This document shows, one piece after another, positions 1 to 5,848 of a stretch of DNA of 5,848 nt. The position numbers and the translations under genes are program-made. Origin of the DNA: Bacteroidaceae bacterium (GTDB lineage: Bacteria; Bacteroidota; Bacteroidia; Bacteroidales; Bacteroidaceae); assembly GCA_900752815.1 (NCBI GenBank), contig CAADWS010000180.1:1-5848 (forward strand). The letters run 5' to 3'. A model generated the notes under the pieces. That model searched no databases. It was not told where the DNA came from and saw only the letters and a list, made by a program, of their open reading frames with translations. The stretch's first letter is position 1, and each line of letters opens with the position of its first letter.

Positions 1-937
1 CCTTGTGCTCTTCGGGGTTGAGCGTAATGCTCGAAACCTGAGCGGGGCTGAGTGCGCGCTGGATAAAGAGCTTTTCGTTGCTGGTGAAGTTGATTACATC
101 GATGTTTTCGTTGTTCAGTTCGCGCACGATGCCGTGGATACGGTTTCCTTTCACGCCCACGCAGGCTCCCACCGGGTCGATGCGTTCGTCGTAGCTTTCG
201 ACGGCAATCTTGGCACGTTCGCCGGGGATGCGCGCGATGCGGCGCAGACTGATGAGGCCGTCGGCAATTTCGGGAATTTCCGTTTCGAGCAGACGGCGGA
301 GGAATTCGGGAGAGGTTCGGCTCAGATAGATTTTGGGATTGCCGTTGGTGTTGTCCACGCGGTCGATGACGGCGCGCACGGTGTCGCCCTTATGGAAGAA
401 GTCGCGGGGAATCTGTTGTGACTTGGGTAGCAGCAGTTCGTTGTTCTCGCTGTCTACCAGAAGCGTTTCGTTCTTCCATGTCTGATAGACTTCGGCTGCG
501 ATGATTTCGCCTACGCGGTCTTTATATTTATTGTAAAGAGAATCGTGCTCCAGTTCCAGAATCTTGCTGGCAAGTGTCTGGCGCAGCGTGAGGATGGCGC
601 GGCGGCCGAATTTGGCGAAATCGATGGTTTCGCTCACTTCCTCGCCGATTTCGTAGTCGGGGTCGATTTTCTGTGCTTCTGAAAGGGGAATCTGCTTGTT
701 TTCGCATACGACTTCATCGTCGGCCACAACTTCGCGGTTGCGGTAGATTTCGAAGTCGCCCTTGTCGGGGTTGACTATGACATCAAAGTTTTCGTCGGAA
801 CCGAAAAGCTTGGCGATTACGCTGCGGAAACTTTCTTCGAGCACGCCCACCATGGTGGTGCGGTCGATGTTTTTGGTTTCTTTGAAGTCTGAGAAGGTGT
901 CGATGAGGCTTAGCGTCTCGTTCTGTTTCTTGGCCAT
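1..937 (-). CDS. nusA: Transcription termination/antitermination factor NusA, N-terminal 312 codons (3' end cut by window edge)
   Basis: NusA binds RNA polymerase and nascent RNA, and modulates pausing, intrinsic termination and antitermination in the cytoplasm. Translating the minus strand from the ATG at 937 gives an open frame to the left edge, 312 complete codons with no stop. The protein starts MAKKQNETLSLIDTFSDFKE. Residues 1 to about 130 are the polymerase-binding N-terminal domain (DENFDVIVNPDKGDFEIYRN; SEAQKIDPDYEIGEE; FAKFGRRAILTLRQTLASKI). About 134-206 is the S1 domain, ending IYLSRTSP. From about 207 the first KH domain is seen, with RIPGERAKIAVESYDERIDP and the GxxG loop GVKG at 261-264. 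The second KH domain and C-terminus lie outside the window. The frame is open further upstream but has no ATG, so 937 is the natural start; no Shine-Dalgarno is evident, as is usual in Bacteroidetes. It follows rimP by 217 bp and is probably co-transcribed with it from the promoter at 1683-1714. Confidence 0.97.
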   Translation of the reverse strand, partial: MAKKQNETLSLIDTFSDFKETKNIDRTTMVGVLEESFRSVIAKLFGSDENFDVIVNPDKGDFEIYRNREVVADDEVVCENKQIPLSEAQKIDPDYEIGEEVSETIDFAKFGRRAILTLRQTLASKILELEHDSLYNKYKDRVGEIIAAEVYQTWKNETLLVDSENNELLLPKSQQIPRDFFHKGDTVRAVIDRVDNTNGNPKIYLSRTSPEFLRRLLETEIPEIADGLISLRRIARIPGERAKIAVESYDERIDPVGACVGVKGNRIHGIVRELNNENIDVINFTSNEKLFIQRALSPAQVSSITLNPEEHK

Positions 938-1154
938 AGTGGTATGGGTTACGGCCCTGTCCGTATTTCTTCCGTTGGGTCCGCAGCTGTTGTCTGCCTG
1001 ACGGATGTCTGCGACGGAAAGTCGGTAAGCAGGACTTTATGTGAGATATTTTTATAGTTTCTTGTTCCTGAATAATGCAGTTGAAGAAGGCCTGGTGGCT
1101 TTCAGCCTTTACATTCTGACGGTTTTCTTCCTGACTGTGATTGTCAGCCTGTGA
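938..1154 (-). other. rimP-nusA intergenic spacer, 217 bp, with a small tandem duplication
   Basis: This spacer is long for two genes of one operon. No convincing ORF was found and no TAnnTTTG promoter on the minus strand. It holds an imperfect tandem duplication at 991-1018: on the minus strand TCCGTCGCAGACA (1018-1006) is followed directly by TCCGTCAGGCAGACA (1005-991), differing by a 2-nt insertion. Just after the rimP stop a weak 5-bp hairpin (CTGAC/GTCAG) can form. None of this is enough to name a function; it may be an mRNA spacer. Confidence 0.5.
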
Positions 1155-1622
1155 TTATTTGAAGTCAATCAGATATTTTGTCCATTTCACCTCGTCGTAG
1201 GCGAAGGTCAGGTCGCGGTCAACGAGTTTCGGCCTTTTGGCTCCTTCTTCTTTTACTTTTTCACGGATGGTCAGGGTGAAATGTTCGGGGGTGGCTTCTT
1301 TCAGTACGCCGGTCAGTTTACGTCCTTCGCCGGTGAGCACTTCTACGTTTTCGCCTACATGGTTGACGTACTGCTGCAGCACTTTGAACGGCTGTCCGAT
1401 GCCGGCGCTGCCCACTTCCAGCTCGAAGTCTTCTGCGTCGCGGTCCAGCCGGCTTTCGATGAAGCGGCTCAATTCCACACAGTCCTCAATCCAGACCCCT
1501 TCCTTATGGTCAATTTCCACTACGATACGGTTGTCGGGACTCACTGTGACGTCGGTCAGAAAGTAATCTTGGTTTTCCAGCCATTCGTCCACCAAACTTT
1601 TTACAAGGTTCTTGTCAATCAT
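1155..1622 (-). CDS. rimP: Ribosome maturation factor RimP
   Basis: RimP assists late maturation of the 30S ribosomal subunit in the cytoplasm. The 155-residue product begins MIDKNLVKSLVDEWLENQDY and matches the usual family length. Residues 1 to about 80 fit the N-terminal alpha/beta domain, with VEIDHKEGVWIEDCVELSRF and the family signature region EVGSAGIGQPFK at 69-80 (the counterpart of the EVSSPGLDRPL block elsewhere; the SAGIGQP wording is typical of Bacteroidetes). About 85-155 fits the SH3-like C-terminal domain (VEVLTGEGRKLTGVLKEATP). The frame is open upstream to an ATG at 1856, but that 78-codon extension is unlike RimP and runs across the consensus promoter at 1683-1714 and the leader hairpin, so the ATG at 1622 is the supported start. 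It is the first gene of a rimP-nusA operon, with nusA 217 bp downstream. Confidence 0.96.
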   Translation of the reverse strand: MIDKNLVKSLVDEWLENQDYFLTDVTVSPDNRIVVEIDHKEGVWIEDCVELSRFIESRLDRDAEDFELEVGSAGIGQPFKVLQQYVNHVGENVEVLTGEGRKLTGVLKEATPEHFTLTIREKVKEEGAKRPKLVDRDLTFAYDEVKWTKYLIDFK

Positions 1623-1636
1623 TCTGTCTGTGTTAG

Positions 1637-1670
1637 AAAAACAAGTGAGGAACTTTTTCAAGCCCCTCAC
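1637..1670 (-). promoter_or_regulatory. Terminator-shaped hairpin in the rimP leader (candidate attenuator)
   Basis: On the minus strand GTGAGG (1670-1665) pairs perfectly with CCTCAC (1650-1645). The inner GGCTT/AAGTT extends the stem with two G-U and three Watson-Crick pairs around a GAAA tetraloop, 11 pairs in all. TTGTTTTT (1644-1637) follows at once. This is the form of an intrinsic terminator, yet it lies between the predicted start of transcription (about 1676-1679) and the rimP ATG at 1622. It could be an attenuator, or a 5' hairpin stabilising the mRNA. In E. coli, leader termination and NusA feedback are known for the equivalent operon; applying that here is inference. Confidence 0.6.
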
Positions 1671-1682
1671 ACTATCCGTTTG

Positions 1683-1714
1683 CAAAATTATGCCTTTTTT
1701 GCGGATTTTCCAAA
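1683..1714 (-). promoter_or_regulatory. Bacteroidetes-type primary-sigma promoter of the rimP-nusA operon
   Basis: On the minus strand a -33 element TTTG (1714-1711) is separated by exactly 20 nt from a -7 element TAATTTTG (1690-1683). This matches the Bacteroidetes housekeeping consensus TTTG-N19-21-TAnnTTTG at every defined position. Transcription should begin about 4-7 nt downstream, near 1676-1679, giving a leader of about 55 nt before the rimP ATG. No other sequence in the window fits this consensus as well. Confidence 0.85.
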
Positions 1715-1880
1715 TATTCTTTCTTTTTTTTAGAATAGTGACGAAAAACTTTCTCGCCTTTCCGGCAGGCGTTTTGGAGATACTGTCCCGACAGCTGCAC
1801 ACGCTATATGGCGGGGCTTTCGGAACGTGAGTTTGGTATAACCACGGCAAAGACATATTACCGGAATTTCAGGAGAAAAA
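1715..1880. other. Intergenic sequence upstream of the rimP promoter, no gene recognised
   Basis: This stretch lies between the rimP promoter and the palindrome cluster. It contains A/T runs adjoining the -33 element (1725-1740), a small inverted repeat CGCCT/AGGCG (1755-1759 and 1767-1771), and otherwise nothing recognisable. A frame continuous with rimP crosses it, but its predicted peptide resembles no part of RimP and is treated as fortuitous. Confidence 0.5.
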
Positions 1881-1914
1881 CAGTCAGTACTTTCGTGAAA
1901 ACTAAAGTACTGAC
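1876..1914 (-). terminator. Possible weak terminator or switch hairpin formed by the palindrome cluster
   Basis: Read on the minus strand, GTCAGTACTTT (1914-1904) and AAAGTACTGAC (1893-1883) make a perfect 11-bp stem with a 10-nt loop, and TGTTTTT (1882-1876) follows. That is terminator-like, though the stem is AT-rich. The first arm is shared with the 36-bp palindrome, so the two structures exclude one another. No promoter was found between this element and the strong terminator upstream, so it may act only on read-through RNA or not as RNA at all. Confidence 0.35.
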
Positions 1915-1952
1915 AGAAATTTCTATCAGTACTTTAGAATTTTCTGTCAGTA
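1881..1952. repeat. Cluster of direct and inverted TCAGTA repeats with a 36-bp near-perfect palindrome
   Basis: Four copies of TCAGTA occur in 72 bp: forward at 1884-1889, 1926-1931 and 1947-1952, and reversed (TACTGA) at 1908-1913. Positions 1902-1937 form a 36-bp palindrome centred on AAATTT at 1919/1920, broken only at the 1914/1925 pair (C opposite A). GTCAGTACTTT at 1883-1893 is also an exact inverted copy of 1904-1914. TACTGACAGAAA at 1908-1919 is an exact inverted copy of 1941-1952. The three forward copies are spaced 42 and 21 bp apart, multiples of two helical turns. The cluster sits between the terminator of the secreted-protein gene and the rimP promoter, about 170 bp upstream of the -33 element. 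It could be a multimeric operator, a folded RNA element or a dispersed genomic repeat; the sequence alone does not decide. Confidence 0.85.
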
Positions 1953-2064
1953 GAACTGTGAAGCCGTGATGCGGCAATAGCATATAATGACCTCTGCCCA
2001 GGGATAAATAATTATACTGAACTCACGATTTCGGAAGAAGGGAAGTCGCAGTCGTCCGGATAGG
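1953..2064. other. Intergenic sequence, nothing recognised
   Basis: Between the repeat cluster and the terminator there is a short AT-rich patch around 2004-2020 and no coding sequence. No TAnnTTTG promoter was found on the minus strand. Confidence 0.5.
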
Positions 2065-2109
2065 TAAAACGGGGCAGCCTTCCTGTCTTGCAGGAGAAGG
2101 CTGCCCCGT
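2065..2109 (-). terminator. Strong intrinsic terminator of the secreted-protein gene
   Basis: Positions 2096-2109 and 2069-2082 form a perfect 14-bp GC-rich stem (minus-strand arm ACGGGGCAGCCTTC and its complement), with further CTG/CAG pairing inside a 13-nt loop. On the minus strand TTTT (2068-2065) follows. It lies 67 bp beyond the stop codon at 2177, so it ends the large gene and insulates the rimP-nusA operon. On the plus strand the stem is followed by only A and TT, so the minus-strand direction fits better. Confidence 0.9.
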
Positions 2110-2176
2110 ATTCGGATGCCGTTTGTGCGGCGCAGAGGTCAGTCGGAAATGCCGTCTGTTCCTCCGGGCTTACGTC
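2110..2176 (-). other. 3' untranslated region of the secreted-protein gene
   Basis: These 67 bp lie between the TAA at 2177-2179 and the terminator stem. No ORF, promoter or second structure was recognised. Confidence 0.5.
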
Positions 2177-5100
2177 TTATTTTACTAACAGTTTATTGCC
2201 GTTCACGATGTAGATGCCCTTCGGCAGTCCGTTGGTGTCGCCATTATTGCGGACTTTGACACCGGAAAGGGTGTAGATGCCGCCCCGGGCCTGCTTCTTG
2301 ACGGTGATGTCCTCGATGGCTGTTTCGATGCTTTCGGGGAAGGCCATGGTGTAGTCGCCGTCTTCAGTGGTTTCGGCAGGCATGGTGCTGAAGAATCCGG
2401 AGTTGGCAGCTGAGGCGTCGCTTTCAGTGGCGTTGATGACGGAGCCGTTGAAGAGGATGCCGCCACCGCTGACGTTGCTGTTCGCCTGAAGCGTAGCCTG
2501 GAGTCCGTTCTGGTTCTTTCCTTCCTGGTCGTATGCGATGTCGTCGAGCGAAGCAACGTTCAGGTAGAACTGGGCATAAGGAGTCACGCCTTCTTCGGCT
2601 TCGTCGGGCACTAAGATGAACGGAGTCGCTGCCGGAAGCATTTCATCACCGCTGTAGGCCTGGAGCTGGAGCAGGTTGTCCTTTATGCCAAGCACTTTGT
2701 ACATCACGCCGCCTGCGGCTTCGCCATATATTTCATAAGGCAGGGAGATGACGCGCGGCTTGCTGTTGGCCAAGTCGAAGTGTACGGACGAGCCGTCCCA
2801 GAGAGCCATTTCGTCAGCATTTTCAAAGATGAAGGCTGAGTTGTCGTGTCCGTTGGCGTTGCCCCAGGTAACGAGCTTGCCGGTGCCGGGCTGTGCGTTC
2901 ATGAACACATTTTCGGTACATACGATATTGAAGATACCAGGTATCTTGGCAGAGCGGAGGGTAACGCTGTCGGCGTCAAGGCTCATGTTGGTTGCCACGT
3001 TGTTCTGTTTCGGGTTGCCCATATAGGTGCCCGTACCGCAGTTCATGAACGAGTAGCTGCCGTCTTCGTGCTTGATGAACTTCCAGATGTAGTGCAGACG
3101 GTCGCTCATGTCGTCGGGAAGAGCGTATTTCACGTTGCTCTCATCGTTGTTCTGAGCATAGAGATACTTGTTGTCCGCGCCGTCTTCCGTTCCGGTTTCT
3201 GTAGCACACTTGATGTAGAAATACTGTCCGTTTTCCGGCACAATCAGTTGAGCATTGAAGGCGGCGAGTGCTGCGTTGATGGCTTCCTTGGCTGCCTTGA
3301 CTTCACTGACGGTCATGACGGGCTTCACGCTGCCGCGGATAGCGTCGAGCGCATTCTGCAGATTGGTTTTTGCACCTGCCTTGAAGTAGCCCAGTTCGTC
3401 GCCTTCTTCGGCAGCTTCGGCCTGTGCGTCAGCTTCCTTGAGCAGGTTGATGACAATCTGCGGGTCGGGGTAGTTGTCGAGGAAGAGTTCGTGGGCTGCT
3501 GTGAGGTCGTCGATGGTCTGCTGTGCTACGGTGCCTGCTGCGATTTCAGCTTCCATCTTGTCCATCAGGGTCTTGAGGTTGTCTGCGATTTCCTTGGGCA
3601 CGGCTTCAATGAGCGAAGCATTCTTGTCATAGGTGGCTTCGTAAATTCTCAACTCGCTGAAGTTGAAATAGAGCGTACCTTTACCCGACTTGGCATCGTC
3701 CATAGTGTGCTCCACGTCGAAGCGGACGTAGCGGTAGGGCGCGTCGAAAGCAACGGAGGCGATACCCGTAAAGTTGGCCAGGGTCGGATTGGGAGTGTAG
3801 GTCTCGTTGGCCTGATAGGGGTAGGTCAGTTCGATGTATGCCTGTTCTTTCCATGGCTCGTTGAGCGTGTCGTTGGTCGTATAAACGCGTACGTACTTGG
3901 GCACACCGGATGCACCTGAGTTGCGGCGGGAATATTTGATGGCAATCGCCAGGTATTCGTCGGAAAGGTCGGCGCAGATGTTGTGAATGATGTCTGCATA
4001 GCCGTCAACGCTCCATACAGTGTGGAAAAAGGTGGTCTGGTTGTTGTCGAGCAGCACGTTGTCGGTGAGCAGACCTTCCGTGGGTTCCTGTGCGTTGGTG
4101 AAGAATTTGTCGGAAGAGGTGACGAGTCCCAGGTTGTCGTCCTGATAGAGTCCGTCGGGAGTTGCGGCCGAAGCGTAGGTGAAGCCTTTCAGATAGTCGG
4201 CCTTCACTTGCTCAATCAGCTGTTTGCCGGCTTCGTTGCGGCGGTTCTGGTCAAGCTCGGAGGTGATGCTCTCAAGTTCGTTTTCGGCTACGGGGATAAA
4301 CTGCCATTGAGAGGCAGCGGCCGTTGTGTTCCAGATGACAATCTTCATGTCCTTGTTTTGGTCGGCATGGAGTGCGGGATAAGTGGCGTTTTGTCCGCGC
4401 ATGTCCAAGGAGAAGTAGGACTTGCTCCGGTGCGTGATGTCATACACCTGTGAGGCGTCGGCTGTTGAAGGAACCTTGTTGTAGATTTCGTTCATAGCAC
4501 CTGCGTAGCGTCCTGTTCCGAAATTGCGCAGATACCATCCGCCGTCTTCTGCCGGAATGACTTCCCAAATATAAGAGGCGTCGGCGGGAGTCATTACTTC
4601 GGGCTTGTTGAAGCCGTTCCAATAGAGGTAGCCACCCTTTTCGTAGAGGCATGCATTGGTGGTGCCAGCATAGCTGGGGCGTCCGGCTTCGGGATTGTTG
4701 TCGATGACATAGTAGCCGGCCTTGATGGGGATGACGGCCTTTCTGGCTTCGTCGATGGCGGCCAGCAGGTCGTCGATGGCCTGGTTATAGGTTTCGTCGC
4801 TCTGGCTGTCGTCCTTGGCCAGGGCTTCCACGGTTGAATAGGCGAGCAGAAGGTTGTCATAAGCTTCCAGGGTGGTGTTGCCCGGAAGGTCGCCCGGGGA
4901 GAACATGGCCTTGATGGTCTCAATGCCGTTCGGGGCAATGTCGGCCAGGGCATAGTTGATGTTGTCGTAGCCAGATGCAGGCACTACTTCGTATACATAC
5001 CACAAGTTGGCATCGATGTATTGTGTCCAAGTCGGCAATTCGGTCTGGTAGCCGGCGAACCACTTGTAGGTGTCTGCTTCCCAGTTGACGTTACAGAACA

Positions 5101-5590
5101 CGAATGTTCCGGCCATGTGTTCCTTTCCGGCCAGCCAGGTATAGATGGTGGGGTCGGGATTTTCCATGTCAGCATACTTATCAGCGAAACCGACGGACTG
5201 CTTGGCGGTGAATTCAAAGGCGCGTGCGGCAGAGGGGGTCATGGTGACAGTGCCGCCGCTCAGTACGGGAGTTTCCAGGTAGAGTCCTGTGCTCATCTGC
5301 TTGAGGCGGTAGGTGGGAGAGCCGTCTTTGGCTTCACCGGCAGCTTCAAACTGGTAGACGGTGTTGGAGCGGGATGTTGCCGACCTGCCGGTGCCTGCCA
5401 GATAGTAGAATGTAGTGGTGGCATGCGAGCCGCTGGTCATGACATAGTCCTGTCCGGTTTTGATTTCGGTGACCGGATTGCCGTCGTTGGCAATGTTGTA
5501 ATAGCTGTAGTAGCGCATTTGCGCCTCGGCCTGTGCCGCTATCGTAAGCATCAGTGCAAAGCCGGCTAGCTTTTTGAATAGATTCATCAT
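2177..5590 (-). CDS. Large secreted multidomain protein: ricin-like modules, FIVAR-like helices, discoidin-like domain, sorting-like tail
   Basis: This 1137-residue protein is almost certainly exported. Residues 1-23 are a Sec signal peptide: KK near the start, hydrophobic LAGFALMLTIAAQ, and AEA before Q24 for signal peptidase I; there is no lipobox. About 25-205 is a beta-rich domain resembling ricin/beta-trefoil modules. About 235-288 is a helical FIVAR-like segment, followed by a second beta module (about 290-435) with YIWEVIPAEDGGWYLRNFGT. About 500-655 resembles a discoidin/F5-8 type C domain: LLDNNQTTFFHTVWS, a KYSRRN...VPKYVRVY strand pair, and FSELRIYEA at the end. About 656-782 is helical again and FIVAR-like, followed by a third beta module (about 786-935) with YIWKFIKHEDGSYSFMNCGT. 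About 945-1095 matches a beta-rich module common in Bacteroidales exported proteins (VISLPYEIYG; MLPAATPFILVP). The end, GIYTLSGVKV...LPKGIYIVNGNKLLVK, resembles a Por/T9SS-type tail. No catalytic motif is visible; glycan or polymer binding is inferred. ATG at 5587 is an equally possible start. The gene appears monocistronic. Confidence 0.9.
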   Translation of the reverse strand: MMNLFKKLAGFALMLTIAAQAEAQMRYYSYYNIANDGNPVTEIKTGQDYVMTSGSHATTTFYYLAGTGRSATSRSNTVYQFEAAGEAKDGSPTYRLKQMSTGLYLETPVLSGGTVTMTPSAARAFEFTAKQSVGFADKYADMENPDPTIYTWLAGKEHMAGTFVFCNVNWEADTYKWFAGYQTELPTWTQYIDANLWYVYEVVPASGYDNINYALADIAPNGIETIKAMFSPGDLPGNTTLEAYDNLLLAYSTVEALAKDDSQSDETYNQAIDDLLAAIDEARKAVIPIKAGYYVIDNNPEAGRPSYAGTTNACLYEKGGYLYWNGFNKPEVMTPADASYIWEVIPAEDGGWYLRNFGTGRYAGAMNEIYNKVPSTADASQVYDITHRSKSYFSLDMRGQNATYPALHADQNKDMKIVIWNTTAAASQWQFIPVAENELESITSELDQNRRNEAGKQLIEQVKADYLKGFTYASAATPDGLYQDDNLGLVTSSDKFFTNAQEPTEGLLTDNVLLDNNQTTFFHTVWSVDGYADIIHNICADLSDEYLAIAIKYSRRNSGASGVPKYVRVYTTNDTLNEPWKEQAYIELTYPYQANETYTPNPTLANFTGIASVAFDAPYRYVRFDVEHTMDDAKSGKGTLYFNFSELRIYEATYDKNASLIEAVPKEIADNLKTLMDKMEAEIAAGTVAQQTIDDLTAAHELFLDNYPDPQIVINLLKEADAQAEAAEEGDELGYFKAGAKTNLQNALDAIRGSVKPVMTVSEVKAAKEAINAALAAFNAQLIVPENGQYFYIKCATETGTEDGADNKYLYAQNNDESNVKYALPDDMSDRLHYIWKFIKHEDGSYSFMNCGTGTYMGNPKQNNVATNMSLDADSVTLRSAKIPGIFNIVCTENVFMNAQPGTGKLVTWGNANGHDNSAFIFENADEMALWDGSSVHFDLANSKPRVISLPYEIYGEAAGGVMYKVLGIKDNLLQLQAYSGDEMLPAATPFILVPDEAEEGVTPYAQFYLNVASLDDIAYDQEGKNQNGLQATLQANSNVSGGGILFNGSVINATESDASAANSGFFSTMPAETTEDGDYTMAFPESIETAIEDITVKKQARGGIYTLSGVKVRNNGDTNGLPKGIYIVNGNKLLVK

Positions 5591-5848
5591 GGTTAATTAG
5601 GTTAGATGGTTATTATGAAAATAATATTAGATGGTTTAACTGTAAACTGGTAGATTCTGTTCTGTCGTCTTTATGTTATAGGTAAAATTTGGTGTCTTGG
5701 ATAGGTTATATTTTATCTGTACCAGCCTTTTCTTTATATATATTGTCGCATCGCATGTATATTAAACGTGAGTTCGATGAATTATAACTATTTGTAAATT
5801 TGGTGATTAGCGAAAATTATTGTAACTTTATAGTGTTCAATTACAAAG
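5591..5848 (-). promoter_or_regulatory. AT-rich upstream region and leader of the secreted-protein gene
   Basis: These 258 bp precede the start codon and are much richer in A/T than the coding regions. The leader carries two exact copies of TTAGATGGTT on the plus strand (5602-5611 and 5627-5636, 25 bp apart); on the mRNA they read AACCATCTAA, and AACCAT recurs at the start codon itself. No TTTG/TAnnTTTG pair on the minus strand was found. The nearest candidate is a degenerate -7 box TAATTTTC (minus strand, 5821-5814), lacking a good -33. The promoter must be here or further right, but it cannot be fixed from sequence. Confidence 0.45.

Noticed and set aside
5..421. Plus-strand open frame of 138 codons at the left edge
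   Set aside because: It is the antisense shadow of nusA, whose minus-strand translation is unmistakable.
1281..1733. Plus-strand open frame of 150 codons over rimP and its promoter
   Set aside because: It is antisense to rimP, with no family resemblance, and covers regulatory sequence on the other strand.
1755..1771. CGCCT/AGGCG inverted repeat followed by TTTT on the plus strand, as a terminator
   Set aside because: The stem is only 5 bp and no plus-strand gene precedes it.
1881..1952. Repeat cluster as a CRISPR array or insertion-sequence end
   Set aside because: Units alternate in orientation, are too close for spacers, and there is no transposase, target-site duplication or cas gene in the window.
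2846..3919. Long plus-strand open frame (357 codons) inside the secreted-protein gene
   Set aside because: It is antisense to a well-supported coding sequence, and its peptide is a valine/glycine-rich shadow without recognisable domains.
5795..5802. TAAATTTG on the plus strand, a match to the Bacteroidetes -7 box for a possible divergent gene
   Set aside because: There is no TTTG at 19-21 nt upstream, and no gene starts within the remaining 46 bp, so the match is not supported.

Overview
The window looks like a chromosomal segment from a member of the Bacteroidales (Bacteroides/Phocaeicola/Prevotella-like). Three things point there: the wording of the NusA and RimP proteins, a promoter that fits the Bacteroidetes primary-sigma consensus (TTTG, 20-nt spacer, TAnnTTTG), and a large secreted protein with the mosaic architecture and C-terminal tail typical of gut Bacteroidales. 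Genus is an inference; no rRNA or tRNA is present to anchor it. All three genes lie on the minus strand, so transcription runs right to left.

Layout, in the direction of transcription. Positions 5848-5591 are an AT-rich upstream region without a recognisable consensus promoter. Positions 5590-2177 encode a 1137-residue exported protein: signal peptide, ricin-like beta modules, two FIVAR-like helical modules, a discoidin (F5/8 type C)-like domain, a beta-rich C-terminal module and a short sorting-like tail. A strong GC-rich hairpin with a U-tract (2065-2109) closes it. Positions 1952-1881 hold a dense cluster of direct and inverted copies of a TCAGTA-based unit, including a 36-bp near-perfect palindrome. 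The rimP promoter follows (1714-1683), then a short leader containing a compact hairpin and U-tract, then rimP (1622-1155), a 217-bp spacer, and the first 312 codons of nusA (937 to the left edge, incomplete).

rimP and nusA form the conserved ribosome-maturation/transcription-elongation operon, normally continued by infB, which would lie beyond the left edge. The secreted protein is separated from this operon by its own terminator and appears functionally unrelated: it probably acts at or outside the cell surface, perhaps on glycans or host/dietary polymers, but no catalytic domain is visible.

The most interesting material is non-coding. The rimP leader has a terminator-shaped hairpin at almost the very start of the predicted transcript, a possible attenuator for the operon that makes NusA. 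Upstream of the promoter, four TCAGTA half-sites are spaced about two helical turns apart and can form mutually exclusive hairpins. No defence system, mobile element, CRISPR array or RNA gene was seen.
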